Source: Hirundichthys speculiger (lineage: Eukaryota > Chordata > Actinopteri > Beloniformes > Exocoetidae). Taken from it: 64,000 bases of DNA. Shown piece by piece: positions 1 through 10,619 of the stretch (the stretch's first letter is position 1; each line of letters opens with the position of its first letter). Both the position numbers and the translations under genes were made by a program. The stretch is from positions 791,001-855,000 of the forward strand of contig JAGFBZ010001158.1 in NCBI GenBank assembly GCA_018398805.1. Reading direction: 5' to 3'. The notes beneath the pieces are model-generated. The model was given only the letters and a program-made list of their open reading frames with translations. It was not told where the DNA came from and made no database searches.

Positions 1-705
1 GCTCACAGCGGGGAGGTTTTAGCTGGAAAATACTGGAACAGATGGATGAAACGTAGCGATTTATCCACACCAACTTCATTTTCAAATCCATTTTATTTAG
101 AAATGTACCACCCAAAGTTCATCTTGTTACCCACTTTACGTTTGACCTTTATTGAGAACACAGTCAAAGCTCCAAGTAAAACGCTCCTACTGCTTAATAC
201 AATGAAGAGAAGACGGAGACGACTCTCACGAGGAAAGAGGCTTTTCCGCTGTATTAAATACCCGCTCAGTCTGAGAATCGCAGAAACATAATAGACGCAT
301 GTGGCCGGATGAACTCTTAAATGTTAAAGTAGCTGTTTTTACCGGTTTACATGAAAAAAACTGGGACTTTCACGTAAGTTTGTTGAGAAGAACACACGGC
401 GAGGAGGTTTAACAAAAATATGGCATTTACCATTAGGAATGAGAGCCTTATAAACACACAGACTGTCTGGGTCAGTCTGGATTCACAAACGCTGCGTAAA
501 ACTCTGATTTTTTTTTTTCATTAGACCGTGCCCATGTAGAAAAATTGGGGAGACCCTAGTAAAAAGTAACCACTAGTTGGCAGCACCCGCTGAAACCGGT
601 CTTTGCTGCTGCATTTGGGGCTTTTGCAAGATATTGAAACTAATGGTTTTCAGAGCGACTGTGCGAACTTAAAGCGATTCAGAAGGGATTGATTTAGCAA
701 GCAAG
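1..705. other. Non-coding stretch, no gene recognised
   Basis: I see no conserved coding frame or clear repeat boundary. A CCACTAG-type motif followed by GGCAGC near 570 loosely resembles a CTCF site. Short open frames here have no recognisable domain. Confidence 0.4.
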
Positions 706-764
706 CGGGTTTATTTGTATAGCACGTTTTCATGTACGAGAGAGTTCAAAGTGCTTTACATAAA
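706..764 (-). mobile_element. LINE 3' end, L2-like, antisense fragment
   Basis: Read on the minus strand this gives the typical teleost L2-like LINE terminus: a TAAAGCACTTTGAA-type block, then a variable spacer, then GTGCTATACAAATAAA. The same block, in sense orientation, ends the LINE at 5383-5437. Only the tail is present, so this is a heavily 5'-truncated copy or solitary fragment. No duplication flanking it was found. Confidence 0.65.
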
Positions 765-1929
765 ACATAAAAAGAAAGAAAAAAACAATAAAATGAATCA
801 GATCTGAAAACCTTCGGGTAAACTGGTCACGAATCCAGTCCAGGAGGCAGCACTAGCAAGTGCTCCTCATTTCAAACACTTAAAAAAAAAAAAAAAAACC
901 CGGACCACGTCTCCTCCGATCCCTGTGAGACCAGGACCTGATGGAGGTATTTAATGCTGTGTCTTCTGTCCGTCGAAGCATTCAAGACGTGAAGTAAAAG
1001 TGGCTTGATATTATGTTGGATGCCAAAAAAAAAAAAGAAGAACACAGTTCTCTATAGGAGCAAAACCCTGCTGCAGACAACAGCATCGTCTCTTTTATCT
1101 GAGAAACCTCTTTCAGGAATCCACCGTGGCTTCATGACACCGCCGGTGTCTCTACCTGGTCCTGGTGGGCGTCTGTCAGCAGATCAAGTCCATTCAAACA
1201 ACCCACTGACACGTTTGAATATGCAAAATGCCCATCGATTCAGTTACACATTTTATATTTCTAATTCATTCTCATGTTTAAAACACACAGTTTAAAAGTC
1301 TCTGCATGTTGGGCCTCATTCTTTGAAACGTGAGCAGAACGATTTTGTGCGTAAACTGTGTGCAGAGCCAAATTTTTATTTTATTTTTTTCTTGGGGGGG
1401 GGATAAAAGCCTCTTCGTGGCTACCAACCAACTCTCCTCCTCCCTCCAGCCGTGAGCAGCACTGCTGTCCATAAATACTGAGTTATTCCCCCGATATGCA
1501 GATACGTGTTTTAAACAAGATTATAAATTAGAAATATAACACGTTTATCTTAGTCATGTCACATATTTAAGCTTCAAATTGTGTTTCCTGAAGTGTCAGT
1601 GGGTTGATTACATTTTTAAAATTATATAAGCAATAAAATTGATGGTGGCCAAGACACTGTTTGATTGACAGCGAGTTATCTGCTGTGCCAGCTGTCACCA
1701 TCTGGAGTGTTTTATTGACTTCTGATCTGTAAGTAAAAACCAAACAGTTTTTTTTTTAAGTTAATATTTTTTTATTGTGTAGGTTTAGTCTCTAAAAAAA
1801 ATAGTGTGTTCAACCAAACATTGCATAGAACAAGGTAGAGTTATTTTTCTGAAATCATCAAAAACTGCAGTAACAGATTAACAAACCCTCCAGTTTCACT
1901 GCCTTTAGAACTCATTTCTACATCTAAGT
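765..1929. other. Non-coding stretch with homopolymer runs
   Basis: Contains A-runs near 880 and 1027 and a T/G run near 1390. No domain or repeat family recognised. Confidence 0.4.
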
Positions 1930-1939
1930 GTAATCCAGT

Positions 1940-2269
1940 GTGTGGATGCAAAACAACTTTCTCCAGCTAAACTCAGACAAAACTGAAATTATTGTCTGTG
2001 GCCCACAGAAACAAAGAGAAAGTGTTATCAGTCACCTTGAGACTCTCCCTCTAGAACCTAAAAATCAGGTCAGAAATTTAGGAGTAATATTGGATTCAGA
2101 CTTTAACTTTAACAGCCACATTAAAGCAATAACATCAGCAGCTTTTTACCATCTAAAACACATTACCAGAATCAAAGGAATAGTGTCTAAACCAGATTTA
2201 GAAAGAATAATCCATGCATTCGTCTCCACCAGGTTAGACTACTGTAACGGCCTGCTCACTGGGCTCTAA
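1940..2269 (+). pseudogene. LINE reverse transcriptase, C-terminal part (fragment)
   Basis: The frame reads a thumb/post-RT region typical of L2/CR1-type LINE ORF2: WMQNNFLQLNSDKTEII, then LGVILDSDFNF, HIKAI and STRLDYCNGLLTGL. These motifs lie downstream of the YxDD catalytic site, which is not present. The frame ends in a stop at about 2270, just before the asparagine/alanine-rich continuation (QYIQNAA-like) that leads into the tandem array. The copy cannot be functional: it lacks the endonuclease and the catalytic RT core and is followed by a 59-bp repeat array that changes frame at every unit. Confidence 0.8.
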
Positions 2270-2306
2270 ACCAGCTGTAACAGCTGCAGTACATCCAGAA
2301 CGCTGC

Positions 2307-3800
2307 TCCTGACTAGAACAGGAGATACGGGTCCTGACTAGAACCAGGAGATACGACCATATTAGTCCAGTCCTGAGGTCTCTGCACTGGTCCTGACTAG
2401 AACCAGGAGATACGACCATATTAGTCCAGTCCTGAGGTCTCTGCACTGGTCCTGACTAGAACCAGGAGATACGACCATATTAGTCCAGTCCTGAGGTCTC
2501 TGCACTGGTCCTGACTAGAACCAGGAGATACGACCATATTAGTCCAGTCCTGAGGTCTCTGCACTGGTCCTGACTAGAACCAGGAGATACGACCATATTA
2601 GTCCAGTCCTGAGGTCTCTGCACTGGTCCTGACTAGAACCAGGAAATACGACCATATTAGTCCAGTCCTGAGGTCTCTGCACTGGTCCTGACTAGAACCA
2701 GGAGATACGACCATATTAGTCCAGTCCTGAGGTCTCTGCACTGGTCCTGACTAGAACCAGGAGATACGACCATATTAGTCCAGTCCTGAGGTCTCTGCAC
2801 TGGTCCTGACTAGAACCAGGAGAATACGACCATATTAGTCCAGTCCTGAGGTCTCTGCACTGGTCCTGACTAGAACCAGGAGATACGACCATATTAGTCC
2901 AGTCCTGAGGTCTCTGCACTGGTCCTGACTAGAACCAGGAGATACGACCATATTAGTCCAGTCCTGAGGTCTCTGCACTGGTCCTGACTAGAACCAGGAG
3001 ATACGACCATATTAGTCCAGTCCTGAGGTCTCTGCACTGGTCCTGACTAGAACCAGGAGATACGACCATATTAGTCCAGTCCTGAGGTCTCTGCACTGGT
3101 CCTGACTAGAACCAGGAGATACGACCATATTAGTCCAGTCCTGAGCTCTCTGCACTGGTCCTGACTAGAACCAGGAGATACGACCATATTAGTCCAGTCC
3201 TGAGGTCTCTGCACTGGTCCTGACTAGAACCAGGAGATACGACCATATTAGTCCAGTCCTGAGGTCTCCGCACTGGTCCTGACTAGAACCAGGAGATACG
3301 ACCATATTAGTCCAGTCCTGAGGTCTCTGCACTGGTCCTGACTAGAACCAGGAGATACGACCATATTAGTCCAGTCCTGAGGTCTCTGCACTGGTCCTGA
3401 CTAGAACCAGGAGATACGACCATATTAGTCCAGTCCTGAGGTCTCTGCACTGGTCCTGACTAGAACCAGGAGATACGACCATATTAGTCCAGTCCTGAGG
3501 TCTCTGCACTGGTCCTGACTAGAACCAGGAGATACGACCATATTAGTCCAGTCCTGAGGTCTCTGCACTGGTCCTGACTAGAACCAGGAGATACGACCAT
3601 TAGTCCAGTCCTGAGGTCTCTGCACTGGTCCTGACTAGAACCAGGAGATACGACCATATTAGTCCAGTCCTGAGGTCTCTGCACTGGTCCTGACTAGAAC
3701 CAGGAGATACGACCATATTAGTCCAGTCCTGAGGTCTCTGCACTGGTCCTGACTAGAACCAGGAAATATGACCATATTAGTCCAGTCCTGAGGTCTCTGA
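2307..3800 (+). repeat. 59-bp minisatellite derived from LINE coding sequence
   Basis: About 25 head-to-tail copies of a 59-bp unit that starts CTGACTAGAACCAGGAGATA and ends CTCTGCACTGGTC. Copies are nearly identical; a few carry single changes (GAAATACG, GAGAATACG, GAGCTCTC, CTCCGCAC and one short unit near 3595-3600). In one frame the unit reads as the LINE segment VLTRTRRYDHI..PVLRSLHW, which joins the flanking coding sequence on both sides. So the array is an expansion inside the reverse-transcriptase gene, not an independent satellite. Because 59 is not a multiple of 3, each unit shifts the frame. Confidence 0.95.
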
Positions 3801-4070
3801 CTTCCTGTGCTCTACTTGTGTACAAGTCTCTTCATGGCCCCAAAGTCCATCTCTGACATGTTAGATCCATATGAACCAACCTGGACTCTGAGAACCTCAG
3901 GTAGTGGTCTCCTGCTGGTGTCCAGAGTCAGAACAAAGCAAGTTGAAGCTTCATTTCAGTTTTATGCTCCTAAAATCTGGAACAGTCTTCCAGAAGATGT
4001 GAGACAGACTTGAACTCTGACAATGTTCAGATCCAGGCTGAAAACAGATAACTCGAAAAGTTATCGATGG
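3800..4070 (+). pseudogene. LINE ORF2 C-terminal end (fragment)
   Basis: Reads the conserved C-terminal tail of L2/Rex1-like ORF2: SDMLDPYEP, then LRTSGSGLLLVSRVRTKQ, EASFQFYAPKIWNSLPEDVR and a final FRSRLKT-like end. It resumes directly after the last 59-bp unit. Stops and frame changes follow near 4013 and later. Family identity is strong, function is lost. Confidence 0.8.
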
Positions 4071-4084
4071 ATTTTGATAAAATC

Positions 4085-4440
4085 TTCAGGTCAGAAATGT
4101 GGAAAGGAAGAACTGATTTCATTTTGGGTGTGATCCGGAAGAAATCCTGGATTCTGGATCACTTTCAAATTTTCTATAACATTGCGGTCAATGGGGCCGA
4201 AAACTTTGTTTCTCAATATCTACGTTAATTATTGCCCAAAACTCATGAAATTTGACTCAGGGATTGACAATAAGAACCTCTATCAAATTTCAGAGGCTGA
4301 TCCAGATCTGATCCAGAAGGCGGATTTTATCGCAATCTGTAAACTGCTATATGGGGCAATTGTTGCACTTGGTGGAGGTCTGCTCTCTCCGAGTGCTTTT
4401 CTAGTTTTTAATTTGATTCATTAATTATTGTTTTTGTGCT
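4085..4440 (+). repeat. Probable inserted repeat in the LINE 3' UTR
   Basis: This block separates the end of the LINE coding region from its terminal UTR and contains a GGTGGAGGTCTGCTCTC segment followed by CCGAGTGCTTTTCTAG, which I recognise as a recurrent fish repeat. An 80-codon open frame (4182-4424) has no recognisable domain and I treat it as chance. Boundaries are approximate; I could not define a duplication. Confidence 0.4.
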
Positions 4441-4497
4441 CCTATGATTTCTGGAATGACTCCATTTGCCTTCTTGTGATTTTATGCATCTGTAAAG

Positions 4498-5376
4498 TAC
4501 GACAGAGTATTAGGGCCACACTGAGAAAAAAAATTGTAGGCAATGATTTTTTTCTTTATTCCTCACTTACGAGAAGAAAGTGGAAATGTCGAGAATAAAG
4601 TGGAAATGTCGAGAATAAAGTCGAAATGCAGTTTCCAGAATAAAGTGAAAATGTCAAGAATAAAGTCGAAATGCAGTTTCCAGAATAAAGTCGAAATGTC
4701 GAGAATAAAGACGAAATGTCGAGAATAAAGTTGAAATGCAGTTTCCAAAATAAAGTCGAAATGTCGAGAATAAAGTCGAAATGTCGAGAATAAAGTCGAA
4801 ATGTCGAGAATAAAGTCGAAATGTCGAGAATAAAGTTGAAATGTCGAGAATAAAGTCGAAATGCAGTTTCCAGAATAAAGTCGAAATGCAGTTTCCAGAA
4901 TAAAGTCGAAATGTCGAGAATAAAGTCGAAATATCGAGAATAAAGTCGAAATATCGAGATAAAGTCGAAATGTCGAGAATAAAGTCGAAATGTCGAGAAT
5001 AAAGACGAAATGTCGAGAATAAAGTTGAAATGCAGTTTCCAGAATTCCAGAATCGGTATAGTTTCTTTTCCTGAATAAGCAAAATTTCTGACACAATCTC
5101 TTCAAAGTACGAATACTTATTATAATACTGTGTCTATGTGATAAAAGCACATAGACACAGACATTATGTGGTAGAGTAAAGCTGGTTTGAATAAATCTTT
5201 AAGACAACTTTATTGTGGAAACTGCATTTCGACTTTATTCTCAACATTTGGACTTTATTCTCAACATTTCAACTTTATTCTCGACATTTTGACTTTCTTC
5301 TTGTAAGTGAGGAATGAAAAAAAAAAATCATTGCCCACGATTTTTTTTCTCAGTGTGGCCCTAATACTCCGTCGTA
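4498..5376. mobile_element. Inverted-repeat (foldback) DNA element with 6-bp TSD
   Basis: The ends are inverted copies over about 85 bp: left TACGACAGAGTATTAGGGCC, right the reverse complement with one change in that stretch, then a poly-T/poly-A block and a GTGAGGAAT-like block. GTAAAG occurs at 4492-4497 and again at 5377-5382, and the host LINE without the insert would read CTGTAAAGCACTTTG, its usual tail. So the 6-bp repeat is a real target duplication. The interior is tandem repeats whose right arm (5218-5295) is inverted relative to the left. No transposase is encoded. The superfamily is uncertain; a 6-bp duplication does not fit Tc1, Harbinger or piggyBac. Confidence 0.85.
4570..5045 (+). 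repeat. Tandem array of GAATAAAGTCGAAATG units
   Basis: Two interleaved units, roughly 20 bp (GAATAAAGTCGAAATGTCGA) and 25 bp (GAATAAAGTCGAAATGCAGT plus TTCCA), make up most of the foldback element. A short reverse-complement arm with the same unit lies at 5218-5295. Open frames of 146 and 195 codons on the minus strand (LYSRHFDFI-type repeats) are only translations of the array. Confidence 0.9.
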
Positions 5377-5382
5377 GTAAAG

Positions 5383-5437
5383 CACTTTGAATTGCCTTGT
5401 GTACGAATTGTGCTCTACAAATAAACTCGCCTTGCCT
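5383..5437 (+). mobile_element. Terminal 3' block of the L2-like LINE
   Basis: CACTTTGAATTGCCTTGTGT followed by a GTGCTCTACAAATAAACT block is the sense version of the tail also seen antisense at 706-764. It marks the 3' boundary of the composite LINE. Confidence 0.8.
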
Positions 5438-6281
5438 AAAGTCTACTTAGTTACTATTAAATAAAAAATGAGTGAAATGAAAAAAATGTCAAAAGAATCA
5501 AGCAGATTTATTTTACTTTTTTTTTTTTTTCATTCAAACCACATTTAGTTTGTAAAACGTGTGGTTTTGGAAGCCTGACATCACCTAGAAAATGACTTTG
5601 TAACTTCATTAACCAAAAGGAGAGCAGAAACCAAATTTCACATGAGCGCTGACATCATCACTGCCGCCCGGGTCAGCGCTCGTTACCCTGGTAACCGGTC
5701 TGGCACACCGTGTTAAGAGCACGAGCTCTTACCAGCGAAGAACAGGACTGTTATGTTCTGTGGTACAAGAAGATCATTTCAGCACATCACAAGGCTCCGC
5801 ATTATAAACTCTAAAAATAACTGGTAAAGCAGAGGGGCTCATTATCGGCGCGTCTCTGGAAGAGTCGGGTTCCATCCTGGATAGCAGATGGCTATCTGAG
5901 TCTCTCAAATGGATCTTAATGAATCACTGAGGAGCACTGGAGCCTGTGGAAGTTACAGACTCAGTGTTAATGTAACAGTGAGTCATGGAGCCTCCGGGGC
6001 TTCATGTGAGAATTATGATGACTGTGTTCCTGACGGTGACACAGCGTAAGATGACGCATCGTAATCGGTTTAAGTGATTTTTTTTTTCCTTTTTGCTTCT
6101 TAAATGAGTTGACTTGTGATGTACATTTGAGGGTCTGTTTGTTGCTGTGAACCATGTTTGACAGAATGAGGATGCAGGACACATAATGATGATCATTTTT
6201 ATCAAACATCCTTGACCTTGGTCAGATTTTATTGATTTCTATAATGCTAACACTACTTTATGTATTGATAACGTTCTGGTT
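5438..6281. other. Non-coding stretch
   Basis: Moderately GC-rich centre (5640-5740) flanked by AT-rich DNA. No gene or repeat family recognised. Confidence 0.4.
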
Positions 6282-7187
6282 CAGTGGTTCTCAAATTTTT
6301 AATGCTGCGTACCACCTGAGAAACTGTTCAGCTCTCTGAGTACCACCATGATGACCAACTTTAAAATATAGCCATATATACCTTCTCAATTAGCTTTAAA
6401 CACACAGAGATGTTTATTCCTTATTGTGGTTTTTTATTACCTGAATTGTTACTTTACTGAATCAGACATTTACAACTCTGTCCAACAAGTCTCACATACT
6501 CATACTCTCATACAGAGCAAAATAAACACACTCAAAAGTTGTTACTTCTGCACTGCAACTGAATATGCAATAAATATTTTTTTAAAAAGACAATTTTAAT
6601 TCTCAAGCTACACATTTCGTTTGAAACTTATGTATAATGCATTGTATGTTTCCGCTTTTTTTTTAAAGTGAAAATGTGGAAAAAGTGTATATTATAGTAT
6701 ATTAGTGTATATATTATATTAAACTCAGGGTTTGTGGTTGTAAGAGTATCCATTACCTCGGTTTCAGAAGTGGAAGCGATTCTTTGTAATTCTTGTAGGC
6801 TAAAATACTTAGCTCCATGTTTGCTGTCAAAATGCCTGCGTAGATTAAACTCTTTCACGACTGACACCGCCTCATAACACAAAAGACATACTGTTGTTTT
6901 CCCATCATTCCTGAAACTGCTTTCCTTGTGCATCAATTTTTCTTTTCTTGGACATGTTCTGAAAAATCGTCTTGCTCATAGCTACCGTTATCGTTGTGGG
7001 TAATGATGAAATGCATGATGGGAGATGTAGTTTATTGTCAATATGCACTTTAAAGTGGCGTAACCTTATTTTAAGTCTTAAAATAGTGGTTTAAAATTTA
7101 AGACAATCATGTCCAAGCTCTCGAGGGCCACATAAAATGACGTGGGGGGCCACATTTGGCCCGCGGGTCTTGTGTTTGACACATGTG
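6282..7187 (-). mobile_element. Chimeric non-autonomous hAT (two families joined)
   Basis: The left end CAGTGGTTCTCAAATTTTTA and the following 400 bases match the hAT at 57235-58438. From about 6710 the sequence instead matches the hAT at 30529-31286 and ends with its terminus (TGTTTGACACATGTG). No 8-bp duplication joins the two outer ends (left flank TTCTGGTT, right flank CCTTAAAC), as expected if two neighbouring or nested hATs were fused by deletion. Confidence 0.7.
6735..6936 (-). pseudogene. hAT BED-type zinc-finger fragment
   Basis: The minus-strand frame shows TTVCLLCYEAVSVVKEFN then LRRHFDSKHGAKY, i.e. a C-x2-C ... H-x4-H arrangement followed by a SLQELQRIAS-like helix. This is the BED finger at the N-terminus of Charlie/GTF2IRD2-like hAT transposases, which binds transposon ends. 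The catalytic domain is absent and the frame then runs into non-coding sequence. A second copy is at 30735-30963. Confidence 0.7.
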
Positions 7188-8157
7188 CCTTAAACTGTAT
7201 AAAACCAGCTGGACAAACCCTCTGTGATGTCACTCACAAGTTTGTAAAGGGTTGAACTGACGCCCTTTTTTTTAAGAGATGACATCTGGGCAGAAACTGA
7301 CTCAACGCTACCCTGGATAATTTAAAAAAAGACAAATGAGTAAAAAAAAAGTTTTAAAAAAAAAGCAAAGCAAGCCTGCATGAAAGATTATTCAATGTGC
7401 TCAGATTATTTTTTTTATATGCTAACATTTAGCAATTGTTGATTTTCTGACACTTAGCCTTTTTGTTTTCCAGCCACTTGACTTTGTGACTCAAGGGGCC
7501 TCACTTGCTACGGGCATCTGCATATGATGCGACTTATGGACCTCACGTGATGACCTGTTGGCATCCGTTTGCTTCATGAACAATGTCTGAGCTACATATA
7601 TGTGTAACTGGGCTTCTGCCTGGCGACCTCTGCATAAAGTGTGATCGTCTCCTTCCTTTGGAGGATTTCCTCGCTACGAGGCTCGGGTGCTCCACGCTGA
7701 CTGAATGCCTTCTTGGAAGAATTAAACTTAAAAGGACGACTCAGCTGAACGGCTTCCTGTTTAACACAGAAAATCCTCCACACTTGGCAGACGGATCCGT
7801 AGACATAAAAAGAAAGAAGCAAACAGACAAACCTCCGTAACATCACACGTTGGTTTTCTACAGAGGGCTTTTGATGCCTCTCTTACCTCGTACTGTGTGG
7901 TGCTGGAAAAAGACTGGATCACACACCCACCTTATGTCACAGTTAGCTTTTTTCTTTTTCTTTTAGCTTGGATGGGTTAGCTCATGCTAACCCATGATGC
8001 TAATTAATGTTACTTTACATCCATTCTGATTAGATCTGTCCAAACATCTTTATTTCAAATGTGGCTACTGAAATGAGATCCAAACCTACAGCTGCCAGAA
8101 CTCAACCGATCCATCCTGCTTGCACTCGCTTCTTTGCCTCTTTTCCTCACTCCATCT
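7188..8157. other. Non-coding stretch with one weak exon-like frame
   Basis: A TTTTTGTTTTCCAG acceptor-like sequence ends near 7474, and an 85-codon + frame (7583-7840) follows with no recognised domain and an overlapping minus frame of equal length. I do not call it a gene. Confidence 0.3.
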
Positions 8158-8165
8158 CTCCAGAC

Positions 8166-8346
8166 CAGGGTTGTCCAGCTCCAGTCCTGGAGGGCTGCTG
8201 TCTGTTTCCCTGCTTCAGCGCACCTGATTCAGATGAACAAATCACCATCAGCTGTTAACAACCCATCCGTTTGAATCAGGTGCAGCAGGGAAACGTCTGA
8301 GACATGCAGGACAGCGGCCCTCCAGGACTGGAGTCTGAGACCCCTG
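8166..8346. mobile_element. Short palindromic hAT MITE
   Basis: A 181-bp element with inverted ends: left CAGGGTTGTCCAGCTCCAGT then CCTGGAGGGC, right GCCCTCCAGGACTGGAGTCT then GAGACCCCTG. The flanks CTCCAGAC (8158-8165) and CTCTGGAC (8347-8354) look like an 8-bp target duplication with two mismatches. The middle contains a second inverted block (CACCTGATTCAGA / GAATCAGGTGCAGCAGGGAAA). No coding capacity. Confidence 0.75.
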
Positions 8347-8384
8347 CTCTGGACTGTTTAGCCTAATTAGTTAACCGAAACCCG

Positions 8385-8500
8385 TAAAAAAAAGGTTGAT
8401 TTCTGCTGCAAAAATGGTCGTTTTAACATTTAAGAGGTAAATGGAAATGGACTCACTTTTGAAGCTGCCCCCTAGTGGTCAGTCAAAGAACAGCAGTTTT
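8385..8500 (-). repeat. Dispersed core repeat with CTCF-like motif, copy 1
   Basis: On the minus strand it reads TTGACTGACCACTAGGGGGC AGC, then a TTCAAAAGTGAGTC block, then a TTAAAA...GCAGCAGAAAT block, ending at an A/T-run. The same order of blocks recurs at 10620-10715, 10836-10885, 28350-28460, 39872-40090 and 43793-43905. GACCACTAGGGGGCAGC at 8464-8480 is a near-consensus CTCF motif. The family name is not known to me. Confidence 0.65.
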
Positions 8501-8686
8501 TCCAAAATCTGGGTTAGATTCAACCTGTAAATTGGAATAAGTTGGAATATTGGTTCACATCCACGTTACCTTTGTCACCACAAGGGATCAATGTAGCTTA
8601 GCTCACCTATTTTAACCTATAAAGCTGATTAAAGTTACCTTACATTCATTCTAATCACATCCAGCCATCCTTCCTTGTTTCAGGTG

Positions 8687-9279
8687 TCTCACTGGGAGCG
8701 ATGTATGAAACGATGGACGGACAGCTGCAGTCTGGATGCTGGTTGGACTAAAGCAGAAGCCAGACTGCTCTGACCATGACCCAGACCCTTTCAGGCCAAC
8801 ATGAAAGGGTTCAGGTGAGGTGGCTCACTTTAGCAGCCAGCTGGGCCTTCAGAGGCAGTCACGAGACAAACACAGAGTTGTTTTGGTAATCTGTTCCGTA
8901 CAATTTACATCACAACAAGCCATATTATGCTATGCTCACATGTCAAGCTACATGGCTAAAGTGATGAAAAGTCATCTGACACCACAGACTGCAATGTAGC
9001 TGTTACACACAAATCTACACCCCTATTTATGCATAAAATTTATGTCATTGATGTGAAATCTAGTAATGTGAAATCAGTCTCTCCAGCCACCAAAACGGAG
9101 GTCCGTTTCTGTGAGGAAACAGCAGATAAATGCACAGACTCATCTTTTTAAAGCTCAATATTAACTACTTAATATTATTGATGTTATTGCACCTGGAAAG
9201 GTAAAGGTGTTGTCTGGCAAGCAGAAAGCACCATGAAGTAACGGCCCGGCTGTCACGGATCAGAAGAGAGAAAGCTGAG
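8687..9279. other. Non-coding stretch
   Basis: No conserved frame or repeat family recognised. Confidence 0.4.
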
Positions 9280-9283
9280 AAAA

Positions 9284-10560
9284 GTGGAGAAAAAGCCATC
9301 TACGCATTCAATGTGTAATACTGAAAGAAAACCTTCACAATTACAAGACTGGTATAAAAAAGGCAATTTTTCTGACATGATCAGCAGGAATATCAATAAC
9401 AATCAGGTGCTAACCAACCCTCCAGCACAGTCAGTCCCTGATTTCAGGTCTCAGAACAAATGTAATGAGTTGGCATCTTTTTTTTCTTTTTTTTTTAATG
9501 TAAAAATAAAAAAAAAATCAGAATTGCCATTAAACATCTACACCAAACACTGGACGTCTCAAAGACCTGCAGCCGCACAGCAGCAGCTCGATCAGGTTGT
9601 CAACATTTAGTCCTGTTAGAGCTAAAAACCCTGGAGGAGATAGTTGAGAACCTCAGTTCATCATTATGCTGTTTAGAGACCTTACAGACCAGCTTTTTCC
9701 AGTTTTTTTGCTTCTCTGGAAACAGACTTTCTGAAAATCATCAATACATCACTCTTATCAGGAACTTTTCCCAGATCTCTAAAACTGCAGTTGTCAAGCT
9801 CCTGAAGAAGAAGAGAAGCTTACAGGCCAATCTCTAATCTTCCCTTAACTGAAGAAAAAAAAGAAAGCAGCTTTGATTCAGGAGAACAATTTCTTAAATG
9901 CAAAATGACCGGTTTCAGTCTGGATTCAGACAAAATAACAGCACTGAGACAGAAATGATCAATCCGTTCTGGTGCTGCTGGATCTTAGTTCAGCTTTCAG
10001 GTCCAGTTCTCAGTTAATTCAGATCATATATTGAAGGCAGGAACTTCATTGCTGACATGGTTGAAAATAAATCCCTCAAGGATCAATTCTTGGACCTCTG
10101 TTATTCAGCCTCTACATCCTTCTCCCAGGTCAGGTCATACCTGACATCAACGCTGCTGACCACAGCTTTGCAGGTGACACTCAGATCTATTTATCTCATT
10201 CACCAGATGACTCCGGTCCATTAGACTCACTCAGCGCTTGGAGCAAAACAGCTGGATGCAATCATGCTTCCTCAAATTAAATCAAGGCAAGATAAAAATA
10301 ATTACATTTGGTAACAAAATGTAAAGAATAAAAAATGACCGCCCAGCTTGAATCCAGAGGGCTCAAGACAAGAACTGAGAACATTAGTGCTGTTCTGAGA
10401 TCATTACACTGATTACCAGTCACCTACAGAATCGACTTTAAAGTGCTGTTAATTTACAGATCAATTAAAAAGATTGGGCCAGAATACATTTCTGATCTTG
10501 TTGTAGAATATTAAACCAACCAAACCAGAGCTCTGAGATGTTTAGGAGGCGGTCAGCTGG
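9284..10560 (+). pseudogene. Decayed L2-like LINE ORF2
   Basis: Read across several frame changes this segment gives the order of an L2-type ORF2: NNNQVLTNPPAQSVPDFRSQ and NKCNELASFF (linker before RT); a GFRQNNSTETEM block; a degenerate QGSILGPLLF block; DHSFAGDTQIYLS near 10155-10200, where the YADD catalytic motif has become FAGD; a LNQGKTKIITFG-like block; and a HWLPVTYRID..VLLIYRSIKRLGPEYISDL-like end. It is older and more decayed than the LINE at 1930-5437. No tail block or duplication was seen. Confidence 0.7.
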
Positions 10561-10619
10561 TAATAAAGATATAAATGATAATCTCGTCTTGCCCTTTAAT
10601 GGCCATGAAAAGCGCCTTT

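Larger units (their letters stand above)
1930..5437 (+). mobile_element. 5'-truncated L2/Rex1-like LINE with nested insertions
   Basis: A composite locus. Its backbone is the 3' part of a non-LTR retrotransposon: the reverse-transcriptase C-terminal region (1940-2330 and 3800-4070), a 3' UTR, and the terminal block ending near 5437 that reads CACTTTGAATTGCC then ATAAACTCGCCTTGCC. Three later events enlarged it: tandem expansion of a 59-bp part of the coding region (2307-3800), an apparent insertion around 4085-4430, and an inverted-repeat DNA element at 4498-5376 with a 6-bp duplication. Orientation is plus. The 5' end is missing, as is usual for LINEs. Family membership rests on protein and tail similarity from memory; L2 versus Rex1 is not separated here. 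Confidence 0.75.
7985..8685. repeat. Local direct repeat, two diverged copies
   Basis: The segments near 7998-8060 and 8616-8680 share a series of matches (GATTAA/TTAATGTTACTTTACAT, CATTCTGATTAGATC-like, CATCTTTATTTCA-like). A related TTAGCTTACGCTAAGCT palindromic block occurs near 21918. They suggest an old dispersed repeat or local duplication. Confidence 0.45.

Noticed and set aside
2234..3684. Minus-strand frames reading MQRPQDWTNMVVSPGSSQDQ
   Set aside because: Antisense translation of the 59-bp minisatellite; each 59-bp unit changes frame and the sense strand is LINE coding sequence.
2307..3800. CRISPR-like array of regular repeats
   Set aside because: Repeats are head-to-tail with no unique spacers, in a vertebrate genome, and derive from LINE coding sequence.
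4563..5150. Open frames of 146 and 195 codons on the minus strand with ILDISTLFSTFRLYSRHF-type repeats
   Set aside because: They are direct translations of the GAATAAAGTCGAAATG tandem array in the foldback element; several frames are open for the same reason.
7583..7840. 85-codon + frame as a host exon
   Set aside because: An acceptor-like sequence lies upstream, but the opposite strand is equally open and nothing links it to other exons.
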